Notes: generated from the letters alone by a model not told the origin. A DNA stretch of 64,000 nucleotides from Terfezia claveryi (GCA_015179025.1 WHUX01000202.1:1-64000); one strand, 5' to 3'; shown: positions 53,505 to 62,404, counted from the stretch's first letter. Made by a program: numbers and translations.

Positions 53505-56141
53505 TCAGCAAAATCGCGTATCTCTGGGTTTCCTTGGAAACTTGTCATGAAATGCTCTCACTTCATTCCTGCATGACATAGTATCCAAAGTTTGCCAGGT
53601 ATCGTCTTCAGGGCTGTACCCCTGCCATCGGATTCGGTACAAGACCTTGCCTTTCCTGCGTACCGAATCTACAATTTCCTCGACACCATACTCAATGTCT
53701 TCATCTTCTTCCACATCCATGGCCTGTGGGTCTGCTCGGTCATGGAATGGCTTTAGCAGGGTGGTGTGTATAACCCTATGCAACCTGATACCCTTCGGTA
53801 TGTCGAGTTCATATGCATGCGTTCCAACTCTCCGTACCACCTTATATGGGCCAATCCATTTGGTCATAAGAGATCGGTTGTTGCCCGCTTTGATGGTAAG
53901 GTTGCGTCGGTCTACTAGCACCTGGTTGCCAGGCTCATAAGTTCTAGCCTTTTCCATGGATAGTGAGCTTCTCCTATCGTTGATGTGCTTGAGGGTCTCA
54001 TGGATTTGACTATGCACCGAGGTCATGCGGTCCAGCCATTCTTCAGCTGCAGGTGAACTGAGCTGATATTCCGTATTTAGATGAATAGCTCTAGGGTCAA
54101 ATCCATAGAGAGATCTGAATGGTGAGTATCCATGTGTTGAGGTTGCGGTTGAGTTGTATGCAAACTCAGCTAAGGGTAGCCACCTTAACCAGCGATTTTG
54201 CCGGTCATGGCAGAAAATACGGAGGTATTGCTTTAGAGTCTGAATTGCTCGTTCCGACAAGCCATCCGTTTGGGGGTGGTGGGCTGTGGATAATCGGAGG
54301 TGGATGTCCAGCTTTTGGTTTAGTTGTCTGAACATTTCTGAGGCAAATTGAGGTCCACGGTCAGAGGTGATGTGCCTTGGCAAGCCATGGAGCTTCCAAA
54401 TATCAGTGATATAAGCATTGGCTACATCCTCTGCTGTCCATGTTGTTTTTGCAGCTATATACCGCTGCATCTTGGTGAATCTGTCAGTTATTACCAAAAT
54501 CGCATTAAAGCCCTCAGAATCTGGCAATTCACCCACAAAATCCATCGCAATCTCTTCCCAAGGTCGGTTTCCTGTGGGCATCGGTACTAGCTTTGTTTGC
54601 CTTGAATGTCTATCTGATTTAGCCTTTTGACAAGGCAAACACCCTGCCACATAAGATGCCACATCTTCCTGCCAGTTTTCCCATACGAAATTCCGGCTAA
54701 CAAGCTCTTCTGTGCGTGCTTTCCCCCAGTGCCCTGCAACCTTACTGTCATGACACTGTCTCAAAACCTCCAATTTGTGTTCCGGCGGTACCTCCAATAA
54801 GCCACTGTCTCGCCTAGGCCATCCTGATACGTCGATGTTTTCTAGCGAGGGGTCCTCCACTTGGTGGCCTACCTCTTCTTCTAACAGTAGCTGGCCTTCT
54901 TTTAGCAGACGTTCTTCTGCACCTGACTTCTCTTCTCCTGCTCTTCGGCTAAGCGCATCTGGTTTGCCCATTTTGGGGCCCGGCCGATATGTAATCGTGA
55001 ATCTGAATTCGGCGAGTTTCTGGTACCAGGTGGCTTGTCTAGAGTTGAGCTTTTGCTTGGTGTTGAAGTACTGCAGGCCTTGGTGGTCAGTGTAGATGTT
55101 GACTGGTATACCGACCAGCCAAGCTCGCCATTTGCGAAAACAGTCCACTATAGCAAAGAGTTCTTTATCGTGAATTGGCCAGTTTCTTTGGGTAGAATCC
55201 AGTGTTTTTGAGTGATAATCCACCGGATGTAGGGTTTTAACAGTTGATAGCTTATCGCCAGTATTGCGACCGTGATACTGGGATAGTACTCCAGCAATGG
55301 CCTGATTGCTGGCGTCCGTTTCCATGATGGTGTCAAGTGTGCGGTCGAACTGAGTAAGAATTGGTGCTGCCATGAACTCTGCTCGTAGGTCATCAAAGGC
55401 CTGCTGCTGTCTAGCCCCCCATGAAAATGGTATATCCTTGGTGAGTTCAGTTAAGGGCCTTGCTTTTGCACTGTATTGCGCAATAAAACGACGGTAATAA
55501 TTAGCAAAACCCAAAAATGCTTGAACCTCCTTTTTCTTGGTTGGGGTTGGCCAGCTAGCCATAGTATCTAGCTTAGCTGGGTCCATTTTGACCTCTCGGC
55601 CATTGATGATATGACCTAGGAAGATGGTTTCGGGGACATGGAATTCGGACTTCGGTAGGTTAACAGCTAAGCCATGATCCATACACTTCTGCAGTACTTT
55701 CTCTACAATTCGCTGATGTTCCGCCTCTGTTTGTCCTCCAAATATTAGAATATCATCCAAATACCAAATCACCCCTAAGAACGCAATTTCTTCAAAGATA
55801 GTATCCATCATTTCTTGGAAAGATGCAGGGGCATTGGTTAGGCCAAATGGTATAACGGTATACTCAAACAGCCCTTTTGTTGTTTTGAAGGCTGTCTTCC
55901 ACTCCTCGCCAGCTGCAATGCGGATCAAGTTATAACCATTTTTGAGGTCAAGCTTGGTTAGCCATTTGGCCCCCTTAGTTCTATCCAGCAAGTCGTTGAT
56001 AAGAGGCAATGGGTATCTATTGGGTATCGTAATGCGGTTTATGCCTCTATAATCCACACACAAGCGGAGGGAACCGTCTTTTTTCCGCACGAATAATATT
56101 GGTGCTCCAGCAGCTGATCTCGATTTCCTTACTTTCCCCAC
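53505..56141 (-). CDS. Chromovirus D pol: RT, RNase H, integrase, chromodomain
   Basis: An 878-codon open part of pol. RT: RKKDGSLRLCVDYRGIN, LTKLDLKNGYNLIRI, IPFGLTNAPASFQ, catalytic YLDDILIFG. RNase H: METDASNQAIAGVLSQ, HDKELFAIVDCFRKW, YTDHQGLQYF. Integrase: zinc-binding H-H-C-C (CHDSKVAGHW... CLPCQKAK), core DFVGELPDSEGFN, TSDRGPQF and QTDGLSERA giving the D-D-E set, GPY/F segment WIGPYKVVRRVGTHAYEL. A chromodomain is at the C-terminus (YGVEEIVDSVRRKGKVLYRI, WQGYSPEDDTWQ). It is preceded in frame by one TAG, then protease. All catalytic residues are kept. Confidence 0.93.
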   Translation of the reverse strand: MGKVRKSRSAAGAPILFVRKKDGSLRLCVDYRGINRITIPNRYPLPLINDLLDRTKGAKWLTKLDLKNGYNLIRIAAGEEWKTAFKTTKGLFEYTVIPFGLTNAPASFQEMMDTIFEEIAFLGVIWYLDDILIFGGQTEAEHQRIVEKVLQKCMDHGLAVNLPKSEFHVPETIFLGHIINGREVKMDPAKLDTMASWPTPTKKKEVQAFLGFANYYRRFIAQYSAKARPLTELTKDIPFSWGARQQQAFDDLRAEFMAAPILTQFDRTLDTIMETDASNQAIAGVLSQYHGRNTGDKLSTVKTLHPVDYHSKTLDSTQRNWPIHDKELFAIVDCFRKWRAWLVGIPVNIYTDHQGLQYFNTKQKLNSRQATWYQKLAEFRFTITYRPGPKMGKPDALSRRAGEEKSGAEERLLKEGQLLLEEEVGHQVEDPSLENIDVSGWPRRDSGLLEVPPEHKLEVLRQCHDSKVAGHWGKARTEELVSRNFVWENWQEDVASYVAGCLPCQKAKSDRHSRQTKLVPMPTGNRPWEEIAMDFVGELPDSEGFNAILVITDRFTKMQRYIAAKTTWTAEDVANAYITDIWKLHGLPRHITSDRGPQFASEMFRQLNQKLDIHLRLSTAHHPQTDGLSERAIQTLKQYLRIFCHDRQNRWLRWLPLAEFAYNSTATSTHGYSPFRSLYGFDPRAIHLNTEYQLSSPAAEEWLDRMTSVHSQIHETLKHINDRRSSLSMEKARTYEPGNQVLVDRRNLTIKAGNNRSLMTKWIGPYKVVRRVGTHAYELDIPKGIRLHRVIHTTLLKPFHDRADPQAMDVEEDEDIEYGVEEIVDSVRRKGKVLYRIRWQGYSPEDDTWQTLDTMSCRNEVRAFHDKFPRKPRDTRFC

Positions 56142-56186
56142 TGGGATGTTTTCCTCTAAATACCGTTCTAAAGCAATCTCTTCCTC

Positions 56187-56189
56187 CTA
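56187..56189 (-). other. In-frame TAG in pol
   Basis: A single amber codon between protease and RT (IYKMT-stop-EEEIA). Consistent with one CAG-to-TAG or AAG-to-TAG change; without readthrough it would block RT and integrase synthesis. Confidence 0.85.
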
Positions 56190-56900
56190 GGTCATTTTGT
56201 AGATTGGGCCATTCGGTACTTTAGCCTTTGGGTCATTGAGCGGAATAGAGTGATCCCAGGGTTTATGCTTTGGCAATCTAGAAGCTTGTTCTGCAGAGAA
56301 TACCTGCGCGTATTGGGTATAGTGGCTAGTTGCGTCAATTATAAGCAGAATCTCGCTGTGATCTAGGGGTTCAGCCTCCAAGTCTAACGTCATGATGGTG
56401 GGTATGTTGTATATCTTGCAGGGTATTATATAGCTGGGTGTCGCCGCACTGGGTATTGTAGAGCTGGGTATTGCCGCGGTGGGTATCGTAGAGCTGGGTA
56501 TTGCCGCGGTGGGTATCGTAGTACTTTCTCTTTTATTCCAACATTCTAACCTTGACTCCGGGGTATTAATTACTAAATCATTTTCCTTCAACCAAGACAA
56601 TCCCAAGATAACATCCCTTTTTCCAATATCCAATACTTCTGCGTCCAATGAGAATTTGTGGCTTATACCGGGTATCGAGAAGGTAGTGTTTGCCACAAAT
56701 TTACCACCTTTTAGCTTGGTTCCATCCCCTTGAGACACCAACACGTGGTTCTTTCTTTTCCAGACTCCTAGTCTTTTAGCAACTTTGGAGCCTACTATAG
56801 GCGCAGAAGCCCCGCAATCCACAATGGCTTCTGTTTCTAGCCCAGCAATTAATATCGGTACTGTAAGTAAAGGTTCGTGTCTTGGGGTTCGGCCTATCAT
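56187..56900 (-). CDS. Chromovirus D pol N-terminus: aspartic protease
   Basis: It lies in the same frame as the RT-integrase part. Protease core is TEAIVDCGASAPIVGSKVAK, where the usual Asp-Ser/Thr-Gly triad is Asp-Cys-Gly, and VILGLSWLKENDLVI. A linker contains tandem STIPTAAIPS repeats (30-bp DNA repeats at about 56440-56520). It ends NGPIYKMT then TAG, followed by EEEIALERYLEENIPVGK, the normal start of RT. The stop is therefore a late nonsense change. The frame is open upstream to the frameshift site. Confidence 0.88.
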   Translation of the reverse strand: MIGRTPRHEPLLTVPILIAGLETEAIVDCGASAPIVGSKVAKRLGVWKRKNHVLVSQGDGTKLKGGKFVANTTFSIPGISHKFSLDAEVLDIGKRDVILGLSWLKENDLVINTPESRLECWNKRESTTIPTAAIPSSTIPTAAIPSSTIPSAATPSYIIPCKIYNIPTIMTLDLEAEPLDHSEILLIIDATSHYTQYAQVFSAEQASRLPKHKPWDHSIPLNDPKAKVPNGPIYKMT

Positions 56901-56917
56901 CGTTTTGGTCGAACCCC

Positions 56918-58045
56918 TTAGTCTTTTCCCGAATCTGAATCTCCTTCATCTTGTTGCTGATTTTCTTCGGATTTAAATTCAGGGTCAGAGTCTAGTTGAG
57001 TTATTCGTAGTATACCGGTGTCCGTCCTTGCCTTTTTTGCTGCGGGAGCAGAGACATCTAATGATTTGGGTGGGTTGCCAATGAATGGCTTGGGCGGGTT
57101 CGTTGGGGGTGGGGTTTGTCGGTAACGGATACTCTGGCAATCAGCAATTCTATGTCCAGTCTTACCACATTTGAGGCACTGGTTTTCTTTCTTCCTCTTA
57201 TTGATGGTATCCGTAGTCACCTCTGATTGGTCTGACGAACGTTGAGTTGACCGATCTATGCGGGATCGATCGGAATATGTCCGCTTTGTGGGCTGATTTT
57301 TTGAGTTTTGTTCAGCCTGGGCGATGTCCATTTGGACTAATTTCTTCAACCATTTGGTTGGCTGGTCTCTGAGGTCCTCGTAATGAGTCATCTTCGATCG
57401 GAGCCGAGGCTTAATCCCCATAAGGATTATTCGAATGAGAAGGGTTTGAGGTATCTCCGCATATGCATTCAACCGATCCATGGTGGCGAGATAATCTTGG
57501 ACGGCTCCGGTCTGCTTAAGCTCATAGATCTGTCTGTGCGCATTATCAGCTTGGTAATGATCAGAAAAATGTGCTAAGAGCGCTTCTTTTGCTTCCTCCC
57601 ATGTCTTCCACTTAGCCTCGTTCGGCTTCCACCATGAGAGCGCCGAACCCTTCATCGACATTCCCGCTATTACTATCTTATCCTCTTCTGCTTTTACTCT
57701 TCTCAGCTTGAAGTATCCTTCTAAGTGGAACAGAAAATGTTCAAGTTCTGTCCGGTCTCCGAAGAATTTTTCTGGCGGGCGGATGTTGAAGGACACATTT
57801 TGACTGGATGGGGTGGGACTTTGCCGCCTGGTTGGAGGGTCAGGGGTTGGGTGGGCGGGAGTTCGCCGGTCTGTGGTTGCGCCTCTCTCTGGGATTCTTG
57901 GTGTTGCAGAACCCGATTCCAGAGTACTAACTCTGGCTTCCATTGCTTTGAGCTGAGCAATGAGTACTGAGTTGATCTGTGTGAGGGAGGCGATCGTATT
58001 TTGGGGCTCTGCTGAGCTCTCGTTGGCATGGTCAATACTCGACAT
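56918..58045 (-). CDS. Chromovirus D gag
   Basis: Start chosen at ATG 58045 (MSSIDHANESSAEPQ), just inside the 5' LTR edge; the longer frame upstream runs into the LTR. 375 aa. A coiled-coil-like start (INSVLIAQLKAMEARVSTLE), then the capsid region (PPEKFFGDRTELEHFLFHLE, GSALSWWKP, FSDHYQADNA), and a CCHC knuckle CLKCGKTGHRIADC near residue 315. An acidic tail ends DSDSGKD. The last codons overlap the pol frame, and a slippery heptamer is two codons before the stop. Confidence 0.92.
   Translation of the reverse strand: MSSIDHANESSAEPQNTIASLTQINSVLIAQLKAMEARVSTLESGSATPRIPERGATTDRRTPAHPTPDPPTRRQSPTPSSQNVSFNIRPPEKFFGDRTELEHFLFHLEGYFKLRRVKAEEDKIVIAGMSMKGSALSWWKPNEAKWKTWEEAKEALLAHFSDHYQADNAHRQIYELKQTGAVQDYLATMDRLNAYAEIPQTLLIRIILMGIKPRLRSKMTHYEDLRDQPTKWLKKLVQMDIAQAEQNSKNQPTKRTYSDRSRIDRSTQRSSDQSEVTTDTINKRKKENQCLKCGKTGHRIADCQSIRYRQTPPPTNPPKPFIGNPPKSLDVSAPAAKKARTDTGILRITQLDSDPEFKSEENQQQDEGDSDSGKD
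56924..56930 (-). promoter_or_regulatory. -1 frameshift slippery site, G GGA AAA
   Basis: In gag frame it is TCG GGA AAA GAC TAA. Slipping back one gives GGG AAA AGA CTA, exactly the frame of the protease ORF, which is open through this point. It fits the X XXY YYZ rule. Confidence 0.8.
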
Positions 58046-58100
58046 TTTTTCCGCTATCTTTTTAGGTATCGGTACGTCCAAGATTGAGGATGCCGGAGAA

Positions 58101-58109
58101 AAGCACTGT
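58101..58109 (-). promoter_or_regulatory. Candidate self-priming primer binding site
   Basis: ACAGTGCTT on the minus strand starts 2 nt inside the 5' LTR edge. Its complement AAGCACTGT is within the LTR (58277-58285), about 43 nt after the TATA box, near where the transcript should begin. Tf1-type elements prime from their own RNA 5' end in this way. Confidence 0.45.
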
Positions 58110-58111
58110 AA

Positions 58112-58815
58112 TGTTAGGGGCGGACAGTCTAGTCCGGGCCAATTATGAGGTAAAGAGCTTAGCGAGCTTCTAGTGGCGTTTAGTGGAGCTAGCACAACAG
58201 GGACGGGTGTGCGAGGGTGACGAAAGTGTAGAGATCAAGGAGATATAGTGCTTAGGCTTTCGAAGAAGTATACAAGACAGTGCTTGGGTTCTGCCCTTTC
58301 TATCTAGGTAGCAGAGGCCCCTTATATAGACATCTCGGGGATCGTCCTACTCCCCCCCCACATGCCTCCGGCATGGCCTTCCTAAGCCTCGGAGACATGA
58401 ATGCAAATCAATGACGAAGCAGCTTGGGAATCAATGACGGAGCAGCTTGAAAATCAATGATTGCAAATCATTGATTGGAAATAAGGGAAACGGAGACATG
58501 CTTGCAAATCAACAACGTAGACATCAGCGGCTTGGAAATCAATGATTGGAAATCGAATATGCCTTGAACCGGTCCTCCGTAAGAAGCAGTTATCCCATAA
58601 GCCAATACGACCTAGCCCCAACCCTCTTGGTCATCGCTAGAACGGTGCACACACTTCCTTGTCCCGGCCAGTCTCTCTACTCAACCCATAGGTATGAGCT
58701 AGAGGGCCCATTGCTAGACCTGCTGTGGGTGATCAATCCACGTCGTTGGCCTCAGCGGCTGTCGGCTTCGGTTTTCCGCCTCTGCGTAGACCACCCTCAC
58801 GTGAGATTCATAACA
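58112..58815 (-). repeat. 5' LTR of chromovirus D
   Basis: 704 bp. TATA box CTATATAAGG on the minus strand at about 58321-58330. Followed by target duplication ATTCC. Confidence 0.93.
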
Positions 58816-58922
58816 ATTCCCTCCCAAGTTGAAGGCTATCTAAGACATACGGTAATCCTGCTTCAAAATATCCGACGTAGCGTATTCAAGATTACATATT
58901 TCCGAAAACAATATTCTAAGAA

Positions 58923-59627
58923 ATGGCCATCGCAACCATAATGTTTCCCGAAGGCTGCACCCCCAAAAGCCATGCGAATGGCGGCGGCAATATGGCTAAA
59001 CCTCAGAGTATCCTGCCTTCTGAAATGGAGGTCCATACTCCAAGGTGCTCCAGAGAACGCAGGTTGTTCGGGCAAACCGATACAATTCTTCTCCACCAGC
59101 CTCATAATCTCTCTGATCCCAAAGTTGAAGCCCCCTATGGTGCCAAACCCTCCGGGACCCTGTTTCCCCCCAACACCAAAGACAATTCCCCTTTCGACGG
59201 GCACTCCTTCAACATCGAATACCTCACCTCCATCGAGTCCCGCTTCCTCCGCGACGGGTACTCCGTGTACATCGAGTACGCCAACTTGATTATCAAGTAT
59301 GGGGCCCAAAAGGGCCTCGTATATGAAATCAAGAAGGGAGAAGAGATGAAGAAAGGTTTACTTCAGGCGGCGTGGGAGCACTATCGTGCTTGGGCGGAGA
59401 AGGTTAGGCTTATGAGGGAGAAGGTGAGGGGAGGTGAGATTTGGAAGGAAGGGGGTATGGAGGAGGCCTGGAATGTGGAACGGGAGATGGGTGAGTTATG
59501 CAGGCAGATGGCGCTGATTGATTGGCTCAGGGAGGCGCAGGAGTTGGGACATCCGGCGAGTCGGGTTTTTGGGGCGCCGATGGGAGAATTGTCAGAGGTC
59601 ATGCCATTTGTAAACTGCTATTTGTGA
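58923..59627 (+). CDS. Uncharacterised 234-aa protein, promoter displaced
   Basis: Open from ATG 58923 (AAGAAATGGCC context) to the stop at 59627. The first 90 residues are Pro/His/Cys-containing. The rest is a soluble, probably helical protein: FNIEYLTSIESRFLRDGYSV, IEYANLIIKYGAQKGLVYEI, then a long Lys/Glu/Arg helix (WEHYRAWAEKVRLMREKVRG). An antisense ORF over the first part is judged a shadow. No family recognised. Chromovirus D is inserted 108 bp upstream of the ATG, probably in the 5' UTR. Confidence 0.6.
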   Translation: MAIATIMFPEGCTPKSHANGGGNMAKPQSILPSEMEVHTPRCSRERRLFGQTDTILLHQPHNLSDPKVEAPYGAKPSGTLFPPNTKDNSPFDGHSFNIEYLTSIESRFLRDGYSVYIEYANLIIKYGAQKGLVYEIKKGEEMKKGLLQAAWEHYRAWAEKVRLMREKVRGGEIWKEGGMEEAWNVEREMGELCRQMALIDWLREAQELGHPASRVFGAPMGELSEVMPFVNCYL

Positions 59628-61069
59628 AAGAAATAGAATGTCCTAGGCGAATCATTTGGTTTAAATGTTTTTCTATCCCCCTTTCCCCCCCCCCACTCTT
59701 ATTTTGCACATTATTTTCTAGTTTGGGGTGGTTTCCTGTATTGGGGAGGGGGGGGGGGGGGGAAGGTAAAATATAATTATTGAGGCATTACAACTGAAAA
59801 GATGTTTTCAAACCACTTGATTTATTAGTTCTATTTCTCTTTCCTTAAGCCTAGGAGCGTTATTGCAGACAGTAGATATTTTTTTTTTTTTACACCTACA
59901 AATGAAAGACTCGAGACGTTACGCACATGCCGACAGTTCAGTTACAGTTACGTACTTTGCTGAATAGTTTTTACTAAATTATCTGAATAATATCAAATGT
60001 ACCTATTGTTTCACCCCCCCCAAAAAAAACCCCCACTTTTCCTTCCCCTCGCGTCAATTGTATCTCTGCCTGCCCCTTCCCCTCCCCCAACAACCCACCA
60101 GTAACGTGTCTTGACCAGTGGTCGACCGACCGTCTTCACCCACTATCAGCACGGGGCCTTTAGTGTACAATAAAATATATCTATCCCCAGCATCTCTCTC
60201 TCAGGATTTCCCCAAGGTGGTGGATGTATATAGCAACGTTACCCTGAAATGAATGGTAGGCAGTGCAACATATTGGCTGAACGTCTAAACGCCAGCAGTT
60301 CTTATCAGATTTGGATGGTCCTCTACTCACAACGGTCACACAAGTCCATAGAATTTGTAAACCACCCAGGAGCCCTGGATTATGGAGCTAATGGAGTTAT
60401 CTTGTTATTGGCTATGCCCAATATTTTCATATCTAGGTGGGAGTAAACTCTGAACTATGCAATCAGGCAGGGTCTCAGTATATCCCATTGTCCATCCATA
60501 TAGTGTAAAGTAAATAGATAAGCTTACGGCCTCAATGGAGCATACAGTACTCATGATTTAAACCTGTATAATCTGGAGCAGGGGGGGTCGCAGATTTCTA
60601 GGAACATATCGACCAAAACAGCTCAGGGCAAGCACCTAGGGGCTCAGAAGAGTATATTCATTGAGGACATTCTATTTAGGGTCCCACATATAGCAATCAG
60701 TGAGAACTGGACAAGGTCGCTCCAGGCCCCCCACCCCTTTCAAACCGGCATAAACAATAGTACAGCACAATATAACTAAGCAAATATTAAGATTTCAATA
60801 GATGAGGTAAATTTATGTGAGAAAGGAACTCTGTGAGCCAATCTTCAGCTGGAGGGTTGAGAGAGTAGACACCTGTCGACTCGTAGGTCGTATTACGTAG
60901 AATAGGTAAATCCAGGCCGAAGTATATTAATAATAGCTTATATGAAGTGCCTACTATTTGGATTTCATGCTCTTAGTCTTGTAATTCTGTTAAAATATTA
61001 AACTCTTCACTTAGACTGTTTTGGGTAGACTTGCGCTTCGGACTTACTCAACACCCTCACCCTCCTGCT
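59628..61069. other. No gene; homopolymer and C/G tracts
   Basis: C9 near 59690, a G-run of about 16 near 59746-59762, T12 near 59880, C8/A8/C5 near 60014-60035. A 65-aa plus ORF at 60249-60446 is not supported. Confidence 0.4.
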
Positions 61070-61435
61070 TTGGGTGCATGCTCATATATTACCCATCATA
61101 CCGCGAGGTATAAACTTGTTTCCATGGTTTTCACGCTATAAAAGAGGGCCAGGAAATGTACTCAGACTCTGCTCAATGGCATTGTTCCAACTTAATTATC
61201 CGCATCATGTATGTCCATAATTAGGCACATATCTGGATACCCCCCTTGTAGTCTGGTTGGCCCCCTTGAATGAATTACCCAGGGCTCCTAGGCACTTCAA
61301 AAAGTATTCTCCAAAGTCGTGCGCTTCTTTTGAGCCCCCTAGTATCCAATTCCAATGATAACTTATTGAGTTATGCGCTACAGCCGTTTTGTTGCATATC
61401 CCGGTCGTGTTGCATAACCCCGTCACATGCTGTAT
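61070..61435. repeat. Dispersed repeat R, copy 2
   Basis: Paralogue of 46640-47520. It lacks the hAT-type element and carries micro-insertion 10. CTATAAAAGAGGG at 61136-61148 is TATA-like. Confidence 0.75.
61249..61260 (-). mobile_element. Micro-insertion 10 (12 bp), empty site known
   Basis: TAGTCTGGTTGG between CCCCCTTG (61241-61248) and CCCCCTTG (61261-61268). The paralogue at 47346-47354 reads CCCCCCTTGAATGAA with no insert and a single copy of the site. Confidence 0.9.
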
Positions 61436-61877
61436 ACCCAGCGATACCACTCGCTCAGTAACCTTTCAATAACTTCCGGTCCCGATCTTTCAATCTAAGG
61501 CTGGATTCTAGGATTATCGGTAATGCTACGATGATACAAGGTAACCCTCAGGACTCAACTTTACCTAAGTTCAGCCCGCTTCACGGTATGCATGTCGGAA
61601 GTGGCGCGAAGGGCGGAGACTCCCCGGCGCACTTAATGGAATGCTGGTAGATTGCAGATGGGAAGGGGAGAAATGGGAAGAAGTAGAGGCGGATTAGGAA
61701 TGGGGTGAGAATATATATTTGGAGCTTTTGAGGCCCAGACGCCGGAACTAATGTTTGGTGAGCCTTTTTCGTTTCAATATTTTCTTATTTTTCGAATGGA
61801 AACATGTCGTCTTGGGGCTTGGGGGTATCTACTCTTGTAGATAGATAAGGGGCAGCCAACGACCCGAGGGTTGGGAA
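61436..61877. other. Unassigned, no gene seen
   Basis: No ORF or repeat recognised. Confidence 0.4.
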
Positions 61878-62195
61878 GTAATAGTCATATTGGGAAATCG
61901 TAGTCATGGTATTGGGATATGTGCGAGAAACTCGTGCTTTTGGAGACTTATATATATATGTGCAAGAAGCTCGTGCTTTTAGAGACATATATATATATAT
62001 GCGAGAAATGCCCGCGAATGCATGGATTTCTCGCACATATATATATAAGCCTCGAGCGCATGAGTTTCTCGCATATATATATATAAGTCTCCAAAAGCAC
62101 GAGTTTCTCGCGCATATATATATAAGTCTCCAAAAGCACAAGCTTCTCGCACATATCCCAATACTACGACTACGATTTCCCAATATGACTATTAC
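61878..62195. mobile_element. 318-bp foldback (large inverted repeat)
   Basis: Left arm begins GTAATAGTCATATTGGGAAA, right arm ends with its complement. Both arms contain repeated GTGCGAGAAACTCGTGCTTT and GGAGACTTATATATATA units of about 38 bp. Arms are about 120-150 bp with few mismatches and centre near 62030. No clear duplication at the edges. ORFs across it are artefacts. Confidence 0.85.
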
Positions 62196-62404
62196 CAGAC
62201 CAGGCATTGAATAGTACGGCACCCGCGGGCGAAAGGGAGCTGAGCCCCATTGATCACCGTCATGCCACTTCTCTTGTTATCCCTTATCTCATTGTCTTCG
62301 GAAAGTCTAAATTGTCGGCCTTAGCAGTCGGCCTTGGCAACTATGGTTTTCCTGTATATATACCTCCCTTCTCCGTGCATTTTCCCTTCGCTCTATATCC
62401 CAGC
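62196..62404. other. Unassigned
   Basis: No gene seen. Confidence 0.4.

Larger units (their letters stand above)
52326..58815 (-). mobile_element. Complete Ty3/gypsy chromovirus D
   Basis: 6490 bp with two 704-bp LTRs, TGTTA...TAACA ends, a 5-bp ATTCC duplication, polypurine tract, gag, frameshift site, pol with chromodomain. The LTRs looked the same wherever compared, so insertion is recent. One TAG interrupts pol at 56187-56189. Confidence 0.95.

Noticed and set aside
61785..62222. 145-aa minus ORF and others with YIYIYAR-like repeats
   Set aside because: Created by the foldback's TATATATA and repeat units on both strands.
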